A stretch of DNA of 64,000 nucleotides, taken from the NCBI GenBank assembly GCA_966250375.1, contig CBINHE010000006.1, forward strand, positions 13,039 through 77,038, given 5' to 3'. Shown piece by piece: positions 16,586-26,984 of the stretch (positions are counted from its first letter, which is position 1; each line of letters opens with the position of its first letter). Source of the stretch: CAMLDH01 sp966250375. Lineage in GTDB: Bacteria; Pseudomonadota; Gammaproteobacteria; Burkholderiales; Burkholderiaceae_D. Position numbers and translations under genes: made by a program. The notes under the pieces were generated by a model that did no database searches, had not been told where the DNA came from, and was given only the letters and a program-made list of their open reading frames with translations.

Positions 16586-18982
16586 TTACGCCTCCGTGCT
16601 CTGGGGTCGCAGCAAAAAGCTGGCAAGCGCCGGCATCAGAATCAGCGCCCCCAACAAGTTCCAGATAAACATGAAGGCAAGCAGGATGCCCATGTCAGCC
16701 TGGAACTTGATGGGTGAAAAGGCCCAAGTCCCCACCGCAATGGCTAACGTGACTCCTGTCAACACCACAACTCTGCCGGTAAAAAGCATCGTCTTGTAAT
16801 ACGCGTCCGCCAAGCTCATCCCCGCTCTTAATCGGGCAAGCATCACAGCGAGCACGTAGAGCGCATAATCTACGCCGATTCCCACGCCGAGCGCGATGAC
16901 AGGTAACGTCGCTACTTTTACACCGATGCCCAACATGACCATTAATGCTTCGCAAAGGATCGACGTCAGCGCAAGCGGCAGGACGGCGCAGAGCACCGCA
17001 CGCCAAGAGCGAAAGGTCACGAAACACAACACAACCACAGCGGAATACACCAGCCCCAACATCAGAAAATTGGATCGTTTAACCACGATATTGGTGGCAG
17101 CCTCGATGCCGGCATTACCGGCGGCAAGCAAAAATTTGACTTCGTTCGTATTGTTTTTATTGGCGAATTTCTCGACTGTGTCAGTCACGCGCATCAACGT
17201 GTCAGCCCTGTGATCCTTGAGATATACATAAAGCGAGAGCAGGTCGCAGCTCTGGTTAGAAAATTCTCGCGGCGCGCTCGAGGTGACAGCGTTCAACATG
17301 CCCTGGGTTCGGGGCAGGTCGTACCATTTGGGGTTGCCTTCGTTCATGCCTACGGCGAATCGCTTGGCCAATCCGGCAAACGATTGGGTAGATATGACGC
17401 CGGGAAGTTGCTGCAGATCCCACTGTAATGCATCGGTCTGGTTCAACACGTAATAGTCCGCGCACTTGAATTGTGGCGTTTGCACCATTACAACCAGAAT
17501 ATCGCTGCTGGCAGCATAGTTGGCGATCATGAACGCGTTGTCACGGTTATAGCGGGAATCGGGCCGCAGTTCCGGGGCGCCCGGATCAAGATCGCCTATT
17601 TTAAGGTGATAACCCACCGTTAACCCCACACTCCCCAGCACTGCCGCCAGTATGAGCACAATGCCGGCGCCTTTTGGTTGCGTCAGTAAACCAATCATGT
17701 GCCTGAGAGAAGATTCGGTCCGTTGCTCCCCAGCCGTCTCGGCCAGTTCCATTCTGATACTTCTGTGTGCAGCGGAAATGCTGACCCCGCAATAGGACAG
17801 CAGAACCGGCAAAAGAACCAGATTGGTAAAAATCAGCACCGCCACACCGACGCTCGCCGTCAGCGCCAGCTCTTGAATCGCGTTAATCGGAATCACTGTC
17901 AGCACTGCAAACCCTACCGCATCCGCCAACAGCGCCGTCAAGCCCGCCAGGAACAAGCGCCGGAAGCAATAACGCGCCGCCACCAGCTTATGCGTGCCGC
18001 GCCCGATATCCTGCATGATCCCGTTCATTTTCTGCGCGCCGTGACTCATGCCGATGGCAAATACCAGGAAAGGCACGAGAATGGAATAGGGACCGAGCGG
18101 ATAACCGAGCATGGTCAACAGGCCCAGCAACCAAACCACCGCGACGAGCGAACAGAAGACGACCAGGAGCGTGCTGCGTACACATCGGGTATGCCAATAG
18201 AGCAGGGCGCTTGCAATGAAGATAGAGATGGCAAAGAACGACAGCAAAACCTGCACCCCCTCGATCAGATCGCCCATCACCTTGGCAAAACCGGTGATGT
18301 GGATCTTGATGGAGTCCGTCTGATGCTTGATGCGGATCGTTTCGAGCGCATCGGCGAACTGCTTGTAGTCAAACGATTGTCCTGTAGTCGGATCCTCGCC
18401 CAAGAGAGGCACCAGGATAACGGCAGACCGATAATTCGCTGCCACCAGTTGACCGATCTCACCCGAGCGTTCGATGTTTGTGCGCACCTGATCAAGACTT
18501 GGGCCCGAACCGTCGTAGGTCTCTGGAATGACCGGCCCGCCGTCGAATCCTTCTTCAGTCACCGCGGTCCAGCGGACCGAAGGCATCCATAGCGATTTCA
18601 TGTAAGGCCGATCCACGCCAGGAAGCAGAAATACTTCATCATTGATCCGGCGTAGCGTCTCAAGATAACCGGCGTTGAAGACCGTCCCCCGGCTTGTTTC
18701 CACTGCAATGCGTACGGTATTACCCAAGCCATTCAAATCATCTTTGTGTGCAAGATAATTGAGAATATAAGGATGCCCTGTCGGGATCATCTTCTCGAAG
18801 CTCGCATTGAATTGGAGTTGCGTGGAGCGAACCCCGAGAACCACGGTTGCAAGCAGGCAAAAAAGGACAATCACCCACCGATGATTGAATACCAGTCGTT
18901 CAATGATGGAACCGGATTGCCGATCGAAATCCTGCTGTTTGGCGATAACAGGATATTCGGCAAGAGAGGAATCGCTACGCAT
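16586..18982 (-). CDS. RND/MMPL superfamily exporter
   Basis: This 798-residue inner membrane transporter has the duplicated MMPL/SSD layout. Helix 1 is near residue 36 (WVIVLFCLLATVVLGV), followed by a large periplasmic loop (~60-235), five helices with the proton-relay region LVPFLVFAIGMSHGAQKMNG (~310), a second helix near 450, a second periplasmic loop, and the second helix block with LPVIALGVGIGVDYALYVLAVML. Close relatives sit with DUF1329 and YCF48 proteins in gene sets tied to lipid or sterol-like substrates; the substrate here is unknown. The first ~60 codons are duplicated at 28108-28283. It lies directly downstream of giant sensor 1 (120-base gap). Confidence 0.88.
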   Translation of the reverse strand: MRSDSSLAEYPVIAKQQDFDRQSGSIIERLVFNHRWVIVLFCLLATVVLGVRSTQLQFNASFEKMIPTGHPYILNYLAHKDDLNGLGNTVRIAVETSRGTVFNAGYLETLRRINDEVFLLPGVDRPYMKSLWMPSVRWTAVTEEGFDGGPVIPETYDGSGPSLDQVRTNIERSGEIGQLVAANYRSAVILVPLLGEDPTTGQSFDYKQFADALETIRIKHQTDSIKIHITGFAKVMGDLIEGVQVLLSFFAISIFIASALLYWHTRCVRSTLLVVFCSLVAVVWLLGLLTMLGYPLGPYSILVPFLVFAIGMSHGAQKMNGIMQDIGRGTHKLVAARYCFRRLFLAGLTALLADAVGFAVLTVIPINAIQELALTASVGVAVLIFTNLVLLPVLLSYCGVSISAAHRSIRMELAETAGEQRTESSLRHMIGLLTQPKGAGIVLILAAVLGSVGLTVGYHLKIGDLDPGAPELRPDSRYNRDNAFMIANYAASSDILVVMVQTPQFKCADYYVLNQTDALQWDLQQLPGVISTQSFAGLAKRFAVGMNEGNPKWYDLPRTQGMLNAVTSSAPREFSNQSCDLLSLYVYLKDHRADTLMRVTDTVEKFANKNNTNEVKFLLAAGNAGIEAATNIVVKRSNFLMLGLVYSAVVVLCFVTFRSWRAVLCAVLPLALTSILCEALMVMLGIGVKVATLPVIALGVGIGVDYALYVLAVMLARLRAGMSLADAYYKTMLFTGRVVVLTGVTLAIAVGTWAFSPIKFQADMGILLAFMFIWNLLGALILMPALASFLLRPQSTEA

Positions 18983-19757
18983 GTTGATGGGCGCTTGAGG
19001 GCAAGCTCGATGATTTCTCTTTCATTGGGCAAGATGCGCTTGCCATCGCTGGCTTGCGTCACACCGGAAAAAGGAAATGCATGCCGCATCCGCAATGTTG
19101 CTCAGACGCTCTTTTCCAGGTACTGCTTCACCAGATTGAGAATGGCTTTGGACTGGTAACCCTTCGCCAACTGGCACAGCTGGTTGGCGAACGGCCGATA
19201 GCGCTCGTCGCGCCCGGCCAGCTCGCTGGCCCACTGCCCAATGTCGTGCATGTTGCCCAGCCGGGCTAATCGATGCAGTGCCGCCATCTCCTGCGCCGGT
19301 GGCATCAGCAGCGGCCCGGCCGCCTCCTGTTCAGGCGCGCCGCCCGATGGCGACTCGTACGTCCAGGTAAGCTTCAACAGGGCGCCGATCTGCGTCAGCA
19401 ACCGCTCCAGGTCGACCGGCTTCGGCAGAAACGCATCCGCGCCAGCCGCGAGACTGCTCGCCTGGTTGTCGCCGGACGCGCTGGCGGAAATCGCGATGAC
19501 GGGCACCTCCTTGCCGGCCGGCCCTTGCCGCAGGCGGCGCATGGCTTCCAGCCCGCCCATCTCCGGCATGACGATGTCCATCAGGATCAAGTCCGGCTGC
19601 AGGACCCGGGCTTTTTCCAGTCCCTCGTAGCCATTCACCGCCTCGACGATCGTGAAGCCGAGCGGGCGCAGCATGTCGATTGCCACCGCCCGGTTCTCGG
19701 CCACATCGTCGACCACCAATACGGTCTTGCGCGGCCCCGTGTAGCCGGTCACGATCG
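18807..19757. repeat. Long direct repeat, copy A
   Basis: This copy matches 28108-29058 at a constant offset of 9301. A few mismatches occur up to ~18872; from there to 19757 (about 885 bases) I find no difference by eye. It covers the 5' end of the MMPL gene, the intergenic region and the 3' end (receiver domain and tail) of giant sensor 1. Confidence 0.9.
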
Positions 19758-22700
19758 TTTCGGCCGGCAGCGCCGCCGCTTCAGCCTTCACCACCGGCGC
19801 GTCCAGTTCGAACCAGAACGTGCTGCCTTGGCCGATGCGGCTCTCGATCCGGATCTCGCCGCCCATCAGCCGCACGAACTGCCGGCTGATCGCCAAGCCC
19901 AGCCCCGTCCCCCCCGCTCGGCGCCGCATCTCGCCCACTTGCTCGAAAGGCTGGAAGATCGTGTCCAATTGCTCCTGGCCGATGCCGACGCCGGTATCCT
20001 GCACTTCGAAGCGCAGTCGGGCAGGCGGCAAAAAATGCACACGCAAGCTGACCTGGCCGTGGTCGGTGAACTTGACTGCATTCGACAACAAGTTGAGCAA
20101 TACCTGGCGCAGCCGTTTCTCGTCGGCCTGGATTCCGGCAGGTACCTCCGGTGCAATGTCGAGAATAAAATCCAGTCCCTTTTGCTCTGCCTTGACGCTG
20201 ATGATGTCGCCGATGACGCGCAAGAACGCGGCGAGCGGGAGGTCGCCAGGGCTGAGTTCCAGCTTGCCGGCTTCGATCTTGGCCAGGTCCAGGATATCGT
20301 TGATCAGCGTCAGCAGATGTTCGCCGCTTTGCCGGATCACGTTCAGCCCCGCGCTTTGCCGTTCGCTCAGCGCTTTGTCTCTCAGCAGGATCTGCGCGTA
20401 GCCCAGGATGCCGTTCAATGGTGTGCGCAGTTCATGGCTCATGTTGGCCAGGAATTCGCTCTTGGCCCGGTTGGCCGCGTCGGCGGTTTGCCGCGCTTCC
20501 CGTTCCGCCTCGGCTTGCTTGCGCTCGGAGAGGTCAAGCACGAAAGAAATGGCTTGATTGGGCGACCCTTCCAGCAAGGCGACCCCGATCAATACCGGAA
20601 CGCGGCTGCCATCCTTGCGAACGAACTCGCTTTCAAAAGGCGCAATCGCCTTGGTCTGCATGATTTCCTCAACCCCATGCTTATTGTGGACGAGGTATTC
20701 CGGCGCAATCAGCGATCGGACCTGGCCGGACAGCAGATCCTGCCGTGAATAGCCCACAATCTGAAGGAAAGCATCATTCGCATCGATCACGCCGCCGTGC
20801 ATATCCGAGAAGACAATCCCGATGATGTTGGACTCCACCAGGCGCCGGATGCGGGTATCCCGCTCCCGCAAGGCTTCCTCGGCCTGCTTGCGTTCGAGGT
20901 TTTCCTGTTGCAGGTCGCCATAGAGCTGGGCGTTCTCCAGTGAAATGGCGGCTTGGGACGCCAGCAGCTCCATCACGGCGACGCGGTCTGGCGTGAACGC
21001 ATGGGTGACGAGATCGTTTTCCAGATACAGCAAACCGATCAACGTCGCTTGCCGAATGATCGGCAGACAGGACAGCGACTTCGGCTGCCGCCGGGCAAAG
21101 TACGGGTCGGTGGCAAACGGATGGGGTACCGTCGCATCCGCGAGCAAGACTTTCTCCCGGCTGCGCCGGACATAGTTCAAAATCGATTCCGGCAATGTCG
21201 ACGCGGGAAGACCAGGCTCGCGTCGCAACTGGACACGCACATCCTGCTGTGCAAGATGCGTTTCGGCGACCAGCGATAACTGTCCCTGGCGAACCAGAAG
21301 CAGATAACCGCTTTGTGCACCGACATTTTCGATCACGATGCGCATCAACGTGTCGATCAATTCGTCGAGCACGATCAGGCCGGAAATCGCTTGCGAAGCC
21401 TTGGCGACCGACAGCATATCCAGTTGCACCACTTCGTTCCATGGTGCCGTGGGAGCCTCCACCGGCTGCTGTGCCTGCAACTGGGGATAACGGGCATCGA
21501 GTTGCCGCACCTTGCCCTCGGCGCCCCAACGCACATAACAGCTTCGCGCTTCCCGCAGATGCAGGTCGGCGCTGGTATCGAAACCGCGCGCCCGGTAAAA
21601 CGCCGACGCGCGTTCATAAGCGATGGCTTCATTCTGGACAAAGCCGTTCGCATGGGCGGAATGGATCGCGTCGGCATACAGCAGCGCCGCCTCCTCGCTT
21701 TTGCCATCCAGGCGAGCGATCTCCGCCGACACCAGCGCATACTTGTCGCGAAAGGTCGGCGGATTATTCTCGGCCCACTCATGCAATTGCGCCTGCAGCG
21801 CCGCCAGGCGTTCGCGCCACGCGCGCTGCTCTTCGGCCGATAGGGTGTCATAACCTGCCGCCCCCGTGAGCGCGCAGTAGTAGACGTAGTCCAGTATCTT
21901 GCTATTGTGAAACAACTCGGGCGACAACAGTGCTGCCGGTCGGGCCGCCGCGAGAGCCGCCGCATAGTCGCCGGACAGGAACCTGGCCTGCATCTTGGTG
22001 GTCCAGTATGCGTAGACCACTGCGGACAGCCGCTCGCCGGTCGCCAGTTGCGCCTCGAATGCCGCTTCGTCGAAGGCAGCTCCATCCAGTGCGGCGCGAT
22101 CCGGCTTCGCATCGCTGAAGGTAGATAAACTTGCGGTCTGGCCCCGCATGCATGCAATCAAGCGTTGCTGGATTGCAATGACGTCTTCTCCATCGCGGTA
22201 CTTCGCTTTTCGCTCAAACGCCAGGATTTTCTCCGATTCGCGCCATACCGTGTCCAGACGGTCGCCTCGGAACATAAGCAGTACAAGCCTATGATAGTAG
22301 ACATGACAAGCCGTGGCCAGATCACCGGTTTCGACTGTGGTACGGCACGCGGTCTGGAGAAATTCAATCGCGCTCGTGACCGGCTGCGTCCATAAAGCAA
22401 TCCAGTACATCGGGAAGTAGACCTTTGCCTTGCTGGCCGGGTAATCTCGCTTCTCGACCAGGTCGCAGGCGAGCCTGACGAAACGATACCCATCGGCATA
22501 ACGCTTGAAAACAGACCCGAGGATCATTCCGAAACAGGCGAAGCCGAAGGCGGAAGTGCTGTCAGTCCCATGCTTCAGCGTCAGATTCATCATGTGGCAA
22601 ATGGATAAGCACTGCAAATTGCTGGAGCTTGCTGCGGTCATTAACGTCGAGAGCACGTCCATGGCAGCCAGCATGTCTGGGTCAGTCATCGGCGGCAGAT

Positions 22701-25110
22701 CGATCAGGCTCTCGATGGAGCGTTCGCCCAAGTTCTGCCAAACCTTTTTGTATTCGGCCTCGAGCTGTTCCCGGCTGGGGTGCTCCGGCATCTCGATGCC
22801 GAACAGGCGCAGGCAGGTGAACCCGCTGGCGATCGCCTGCGGGCTCTCCGACTTCACGATATGGAGGTCGATTTTCAAGCGATAGATCAGGGCCTGATCG
22901 CGTTTCGAGACACTGCGCTGCAGCAGCTTGGCAATGCACTGTTCGGCACTGTCGAAATTACCGCTCAGGAATTCGCATTCGGCACGCTCCAGCCACAACT
23001 GGTACATGAATTCATAGCGCTCGTCCCAATCGCCTTCCTCCAGCAAGGCCATGCCGGCGGCGAAATATAAACACGCCGACACGTAAGCTGTGGCTCCCTT
23101 GGCCTTTGTCCCGGCACGCAAATTGATCTGCGCCACCAGCGCTTTCTCGTCCCGTTCACGCAACAAAAACGCGCCCTGGTTGAATTGGTTCGCGACATCG
23201 AACAGCGACTCGGCGAGTTCATCGGCATTCAGGTTCGCCATGAGGATGCGGCCGATGTGCAAGTGGGTTTTGCTGCGCTCTTCTGGCGGTATCAACGAAT
23301 AGGCGGCCTGCTGGATGCGGTCATGCAAGAACTTGCCAACGTTATTGGTGCATACAATCAAGCCTTCATGGATCGCTGCCGCGAGGGATTGCTCCAGCTT
23401 GACCTGCTCGCAGATCAGCGTCAGACGCTGCAGGTCGAACTTGTTGCCAAGGCAGGCGGCCCGTTGCAATACGTATTGGGTGTCAGCAGGAAGCCGCCGC
23501 AACTTGCCGAGCACCAGGTCGACCACATTGTCGGCAAAGTCCTTGCTCGCAATGCTGTCGATATCCCAGTGCCAGCCCCTATGGTTTGCGTCATGCAGCA
23601 ACAGACCTTCTTCCTGCAGCGAACTCAGGAACTGGGTGAAGAAAAACGGGTTGCCGCCGGTTCGTTCAAATATCTGGCGTGTCAGCGGTGTGCACGACTC
23701 TGCCTGCATATGCAGCGCATCCGCCGTCAGCCGATTCAGCTCTGTGACCGATAGCGGCGCAAGTGCGAGGTTCGTTACCGGCACCCCACTATGCCGGATT
23801 GCCTTGAACTTGGCCCTGAGCGGATGAGCCGGTTTCACTTCATTGTCGCGATAAGCCCCAATCAGCAGCAGGTAGCGGGTGTCCGCATGGGTCAGCAAGT
23901 GTGCAATGAGCTTCAGGCTGGCGGCATCGATCCACTGCAAGTCATCGAGAAAGAGCACCAGGGGATGCTCCTTGCGGCTGAACACCGCCACGAATTTCTG
24001 GAACGCCATCTGAAAGAGATTTTGCGCCTCGGTCGGCGGCAGGGGCGGCACCGGCGCTTGCTTGCCGATGATCAGCTCGACCTGCGGCAGCACATCGACG
24101 ATCAACTGACCGTTGCTGCCAAGCGCTGCCTGAATCTGTTGCCGCCAACCGGCAATGCGCTCTTCGCTCTCGGCCAGCAACTGCTGCACCAGTTCACGAA
24201 ACGCCTGCGTCAAGGGGGCGTAAGGAATATCGCGCTGATACTGGTCGAATTTGCCGGCAATGAAGTAGCCGCGCTTTTCGATGACCGGTTGACGCACTTC
24301 CCCCACCAGCGCGGATTTGCCGATGCCGGAATATCCTGCCACCGTCACCAACGTCGCTTGGCCACTTTCCGTCATGTGATTGAAGGCAGCAAGGAAGCGC
24401 GCTATTTCCTTCTCGCGCCCATACAGCTTGTGCGGAATCTGGAGGCGATCCGGCACATCTTCCGTCCCCAGCAGAAACGGCTCGATGCGTCCGCAGGCCT
24501 CCCATTGCGCCAGGCACCGCTCGAGATCGGCCTGCACCCCGCGTGCGCTTTGGTAGCGGTCCTCCGGCAGCTTGGCGAGCAAGCGCATCACGATGTCCGC
24601 GACGGGTTGCGGCACCGTGGGAGCGATACCGCGCAACGGCGGCGGCAGGCGGGCGACATGGCAATGCGCCCACTCCAGGGGATCTTTTCCCTGAAACGGC
24701 AACTGCCCGGAGAGCATACGGTAGAGCAGCACGCCCAACGAATAAAAATCGGTCCGGTAATCAACGGGGCGGTTCATGCGCCCGGTTTGCTCGGGGGAGC
24801 AATAAGCCCAATCCCCAGCCGCCGGATTCGCCCCTGCATCGGGTTGCTGGACTTCGGCACGTGGCATGCGCAACTCGATCAAGTTGATCTGCCCATGGTC
24901 CACGCTCACCATCACATTGGGCGGCCGCACATCGCGATGGATAATATGCGCTGCATGCAGATCATTCAGGGTTTGCGTCACTTGAGATGCCAGGCGCAAG
25001 CAGGTCGATATATCCGACCTGCAGCACCTCAGGACGGTATCGAGCGATTGTGCGACAACATTGTTCACGTAACCAGAAGCGGGTTGAAGCGGCAACATGC
25101 AGGTAACCAC
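19102..25110 (-). CDS. Giant hybrid sensor kinase 1 (kinase-like/AAA/GAF/PAS/HK/REC)
   Basis: The protein has 2002 residues. Residues 1-215 are the C-lobe of a Ser/Thr-kinase-like domain with HRDVRPPNV, but the DFG position reads IELR, so the metal-binding Asp is absent and the N-lobe is missing. An AAA/NACHT-type ATPase follows (GYSGIGKSALV, Lys265; Walker B LVLFLDDLQW ~385), then a TPR-like helical stretch, GAF (~1250-1400), PAS (~1440-1550), HisKA with SHELRTPLNG (His1559), HATPase (GGTGLGLAIS) and a receiver domain (LILMDIVMP, Asp1845) with a C-terminal tail. It is probably a cytoplasmic sensor, since no membrane helix is seen. The MMPL exporter follows in the same direction and may be under its control. 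The start, ATG 25110, lies within the region homologous to the kinase hinge, so it is probably 5'-truncated. Confidence 0.88.
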   Translation of the reverse strand: MVTCMLPLQPASGYVNNVVAQSLDTVLRCCRSDISTCLRLASQVTQTLNDLHAAHIIHRDVRPPNVMVSVDHGQINLIELRMPRAEVQQPDAGANPAAGDWAYCSPEQTGRMNRPVDYRTDFYSLGVLLYRMLSGQLPFQGKDPLEWAHCHVARLPPPLRGIAPTVPQPVADIVMRLLAKLPEDRYQSARGVQADLERCLAQWEACGRIEPFLLGTEDVPDRLQIPHKLYGREKEIARFLAAFNHMTESGQATLVTVAGYSGIGKSALVGEVRQPVIEKRGYFIAGKFDQYQRDIPYAPLTQAFRELVQQLLAESEERIAGWRQQIQAALGSNGQLIVDVLPQVELIIGKQAPVPPLPPTEAQNLFQMAFQKFVAVFSRKEHPLVLFLDDLQWIDAASLKLIAHLLTHADTRYLLLIGAYRDNEVKPAHPLRAKFKAIRHSGVPVTNLALAPLSVTELNRLTADALHMQAESCTPLTRQIFERTGGNPFFFTQFLSSLQEEGLLLHDANHRGWHWDIDSIASKDFADNVVDLVLGKLRRLPADTQYVLQRAACLGNKFDLQRLTLICEQVKLEQSLAAAIHEGLIVCTNNVGKFLHDRIQQAAYSLIPPEERSKTHLHIGRILMANLNADELAESLFDVANQFNQGAFLLRERDEKALVAQINLRAGTKAKGATAYVSACLYFAAGMALLEEGDWDERYEFMYQLWLERAECEFLSGNFDSAEQCIAKLLQRSVSKRDQALIYRLKIDLHIVKSESPQAIASGFTCLRLFGIEMPEHPSREQLEAEYKKVWQNLGERSIESLIDLPPMTDPDMLAAMDVLSTLMTAASSSNLQCLSICHMMNLTLKHGTDSTSAFGFACFGMILGSVFKRYADGYRFVRLACDLVEKRDYPASKAKVYFPMYWIALWTQPVTSAIEFLQTACRTTVETGDLATACHVYYHRLVLLMFRGDRLDTVWRESEKILAFERKAKYRDGEDVIAIQQRLIACMRGQTASLSTFSDAKPDRAALDGAAFDEAAFEAQLATGERLSAVVYAYWTTKMQARFLSGDYAAALAAARPAALLSPELFHNSKILDYVYYCALTGAAGYDTLSAEEQRAWRERLAALQAQLHEWAENNPPTFRDKYALVSAEIARLDGKSEEAALLYADAIHSAHANGFVQNEAIAYERASAFYRARGFDTSADLHLREARSCYVRWGAEGKVRQLDARYPQLQAQQPVEAPTAPWNEVVQLDMLSVAKASQAISGLIVLDELIDTLMRIVIENVGAQSGYLLLVRQGQLSLVAETHLAQQDVRVQLRREPGLPASTLPESILNYVRRSREKVLLADATVPHPFATDPYFARRQPKSLSCLPIIRQATLIGLLYLENDLVTHAFTPDRVAVMELLASQAAISLENAQLYGDLQQENLERKQAEEALRERDTRIRRLVESNIIGIVFSDMHGGVIDANDAFLQIVGYSRQDLLSGQVRSLIAPEYLVHNKHGVEEIMQTKAIAPFESEFVRKDGSRVPVLIGVALLEGSPNQAISFVLDLSERKQAEAEREARQTADAANRAKSEFLANMSHELRTPLNGILGYAQILLRDKALSERQSAGLNVIRQSGEHLLTLINDILDLAKIEAGKLELSPGDLPLAAFLRVIGDIISVKAEQKGLDFILDIAPEVPAGIQADEKRLRQVLLNLLSNAVKFTDHGQVSLRVHFLPPARLRFEVQDTGVGIGQEQLDTIFQPFEQVGEMRRRAGGTGLGLAISRQFVRLMGGEIRIESRIGQGSTFWFELDAPVVKAEAAALPAETIVTGYTGPRKTVLVVDDVAENRAVAIDMLRPLGFTIVEAVNGYEGLEKARVLQPDLILMDIVMPEMGGLEAMRRLRQGPAGKEVPVIAISASASGDNQASSLAAGADAFLPKPVDLERLLTQIGALLKLTWTYESPSGGAPEQEAAGPLLMPPAQEMAALHRLARLGNMHDIGQWASELAGRDERYRPFANQLCQLAKGYQSKAILNLVKQYLEKSV

Positions 25111-25115
25111 CTTCT

Positions 25116-25457
25116 TTAACGAACACCTTCGGCTGCCAGCGTCGCAGGTGAAAAATCACTTTCCGGGCGGAGCGATACAATCTGGTAATGGCGCAGCCTC
25201 TCATATCCCAGCTCCACCGCCTTGTCGGCCAACAGCCGCAATGTCCAGTGATCGTGTCCCTCCGGCGCATCGCTGCACGTCATGGCAATCAGGTGGGCGC
25301 ATTGCCGGCCGTTCAATTTCGGCTTGTCGCTCAGGGCCGCCTCCAATCCCTTCTCGATAAAGCGCTGGCGCGCACTGCTTTTGCCTTTTCGAAGAAGTGT
25401 TTCCAACTGGGCGCGTTCTTCCTCGCTCAACTCCACAAGGTAGGTCGGTTGCCGCAT
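25116..25457 (-). pseudogene. IS630-type transposase fragment fused to a DUF1329 tail
   Basis: The 113-codon frame starts MRQPTYLVELSEEERAQLE, the helix-turn-helix start of IS630-family transposases. It then jumps (internal deletion after KGKSSARQRF) to GLEAALSDKPKLNGRQ... and SDAPEGHDHWTLRLLADKAV of the same family. The DDE catalytic core is absent. After ELGYERLRHYQ the frame continues as a DUF1329 C-terminus (SDFSPATLAAEGVR). So a broken insertion element has landed in, or recombined with, the end of another DUF1329 copy. It ends 6 bases from the start of giant sensor 1 and may carry its promoter. Confidence 0.7.
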
Positions 25458-25634
25458 TGATATCCTCCATGGTCTGATTCATTAGATTCAGACTATGAAA
25501 AAGTCCGGCAATTCAAACTGACCCACTAGCTACCAGTTGAGTATGGAAGGACGAATTCTCTTGCACGCTATGCGAACAAACGACCTATCTCCAAAGCAGT
25601 TTAGCGATGTACGGTAACCAGGAGAAATACATGA

Positions 25635-26984
25635 TCAACGAATCCCTTCGGCGGCAAGCGTTGCCGGAGAGAAGTAATCTTCCGGCTGATGCATGACGGA
25701 TCGGTATTGCTGTTGCTCGTTGAACAGGGAGGCCCCGTATCCGCCCTTCAAAAGATCGTAGACTACGGACGTGAAAGCCAGCGCACCCGGCAGTTCGGGG
25801 GCCAGTATAAGCATGGCGTGCCCGACGTGCCACAACTGGCCCCTGGCATCCCAGCCATCGGACAGCAGTGCCTGCCAAGTATCTTCATCCAGATAAAAGC
25901 GCCGCTTCGGCATCGCATGGCGTTTGCCTGGCGCCAAGGTAGCCTCCACCACCCACACGCGATGCAACTCCCAGCGCAAATGGTCCGGATTGAGATGTCG
26001 TGGCCCGAGCACCTGATTCACATTCTTTGTGTGAAAGCGTTGGGTGTTATAAGGCACAAGCATCTCTTTCTTGCCCACCAGTTTCCAGTCGTATCGATCC
26101 AAGTTGCCAATGAATAGAAAACTCTCGTCAACGAAGCTGAAACCGGAAGAGAGAAAGTTGGGTGTGTCATAGGCAATGGTGGGAGCACGTCGTACCCGGC
26201 GCTGTCCCACCAAGTATTGCCATGCCTGAAGGTTTTTTCCGGCCGCATAAATCCCCAAGGTTTTTTCTCCGACGCTGAAAGGCGGGGCAGTGGCAGTGAT
26301 TTTTGTCATCCAATAATTCCCGCCAAAGCTGTCGAGCGTACCGTCCTGATAATAGTACGGGTATTGGGAATCCTGGGTTGCCGCTGCCGCCAGCATGGGC
26401 TTGCCACTGACTGTTACGACATACACGCTAAAGTCGTAGATGAAAGCTTCGCCATGCCAAGCAAGCAAATGGTTCCATATCGCTTCCGCCCCATTTTTAG
26501 GAATCGGGAAGGGAATGCCGCCATAGGCGCCTTCGACCTGCGGACCAATGGATGCGTTAGGTACGAGCTTGGCGCGGGTGGCGTTCTTAAAGGTATTGTC
26601 GTAGACCCACTGCGGCGCGGCCGCGGTGCGATGAGTGGGATAGACGTCAAGCCGATAGGAGGGAAACCGCTGGAGCATCGCTTTCACCCCATCCGAAAGC
26701 TGGTCGGCGTATTGCTGCATGTTCTGCGCCGTGATCGTCAGGCGTGGCCTTTCTGCCTCGAAAGGATCGGGCCTGGGTTGTCCGGAGCGATAGCCGGGCC
26801 ACACCGTGGTGTAGCCACCATTCCAAGCCGGAATCGTCCCGTCTTTGTTGCCGGCTTTTTCGGCACCCAGCGGGGTGAGTTCAGACTTGAGTCTCGCCGC
26901 TTCTTCAGGCGTGACCGCTGCATCCACAAATGTATTGAGGATGGCAAGCAACAGGATCGCCATGACTGCCCGATGGAATGTCAT
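25635..26984 (-). CDS. DUF1329 family exported protein
   Basis: This is a 449-residue protein with signal peptide MTFHRAVMAILLLAILNTFVDA. Typical DUF1329 text follows: LKSELTPLGAEKAGNKDGTIPAWNGG near the N-terminus, and repeated beta-rich segments with YGGIPFPIPKNGAEAIWNHL and PKRRFYLDEDTWQALLSDGWDARGQLW. The fold is LolA/LolB-like (established for the family), and these proteins act with MMPL/RND exporters, probably carrying a hydrophobic substrate across the periplasm or into the outer membrane. ATG 26984 has AAGAGGAG just upstream; a longer frame from 27104 lacks this. It is the only intact copy of three in the window. Confidence 0.88.
   Translation of the reverse strand: MTFHRAVMAILLLAILNTFVDAAVTPEEAARLKSELTPLGAEKAGNKDGTIPAWNGGYTTVWPGYRSGQPRPDPFEAERPRLTITAQNMQQYADQLSDGVKAMLQRFPSYRLDVYPTHRTAAAPQWVYDNTFKNATRAKLVPNASIGPQVEGAYGGIPFPIPKNGAEAIWNHLLAWHGEAFIYDFSVYVVTVSGKPMLAAAATQDSQYPYYYQDGTLDSFGGNYWMTKITATAPPFSVGEKTLGIYAAGKNLQAWQYLVGQRRVRRAPTIAYDTPNFLSSGFSFVDESFLFIGNLDRYDWKLVGKKEMLVPYNTQRFHTKNVNQVLGPRHLNPDHLRWELHRVWVVEATLAPGKRHAMPKRRFYLDEDTWQALLSDGWDARGQLWHVGHAMLILAPELPGALAFTSVVYDLLKGGYGASLFNEQQQYRSVMHQPEDYFSPATLAAEGIR

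Noticed and set aside
23791..25119. Plus-strand open frame of 442 codons opposite giant sensor 1
   Set aside because: Same antisense effect as above; no recognisable protein or ribosome site.
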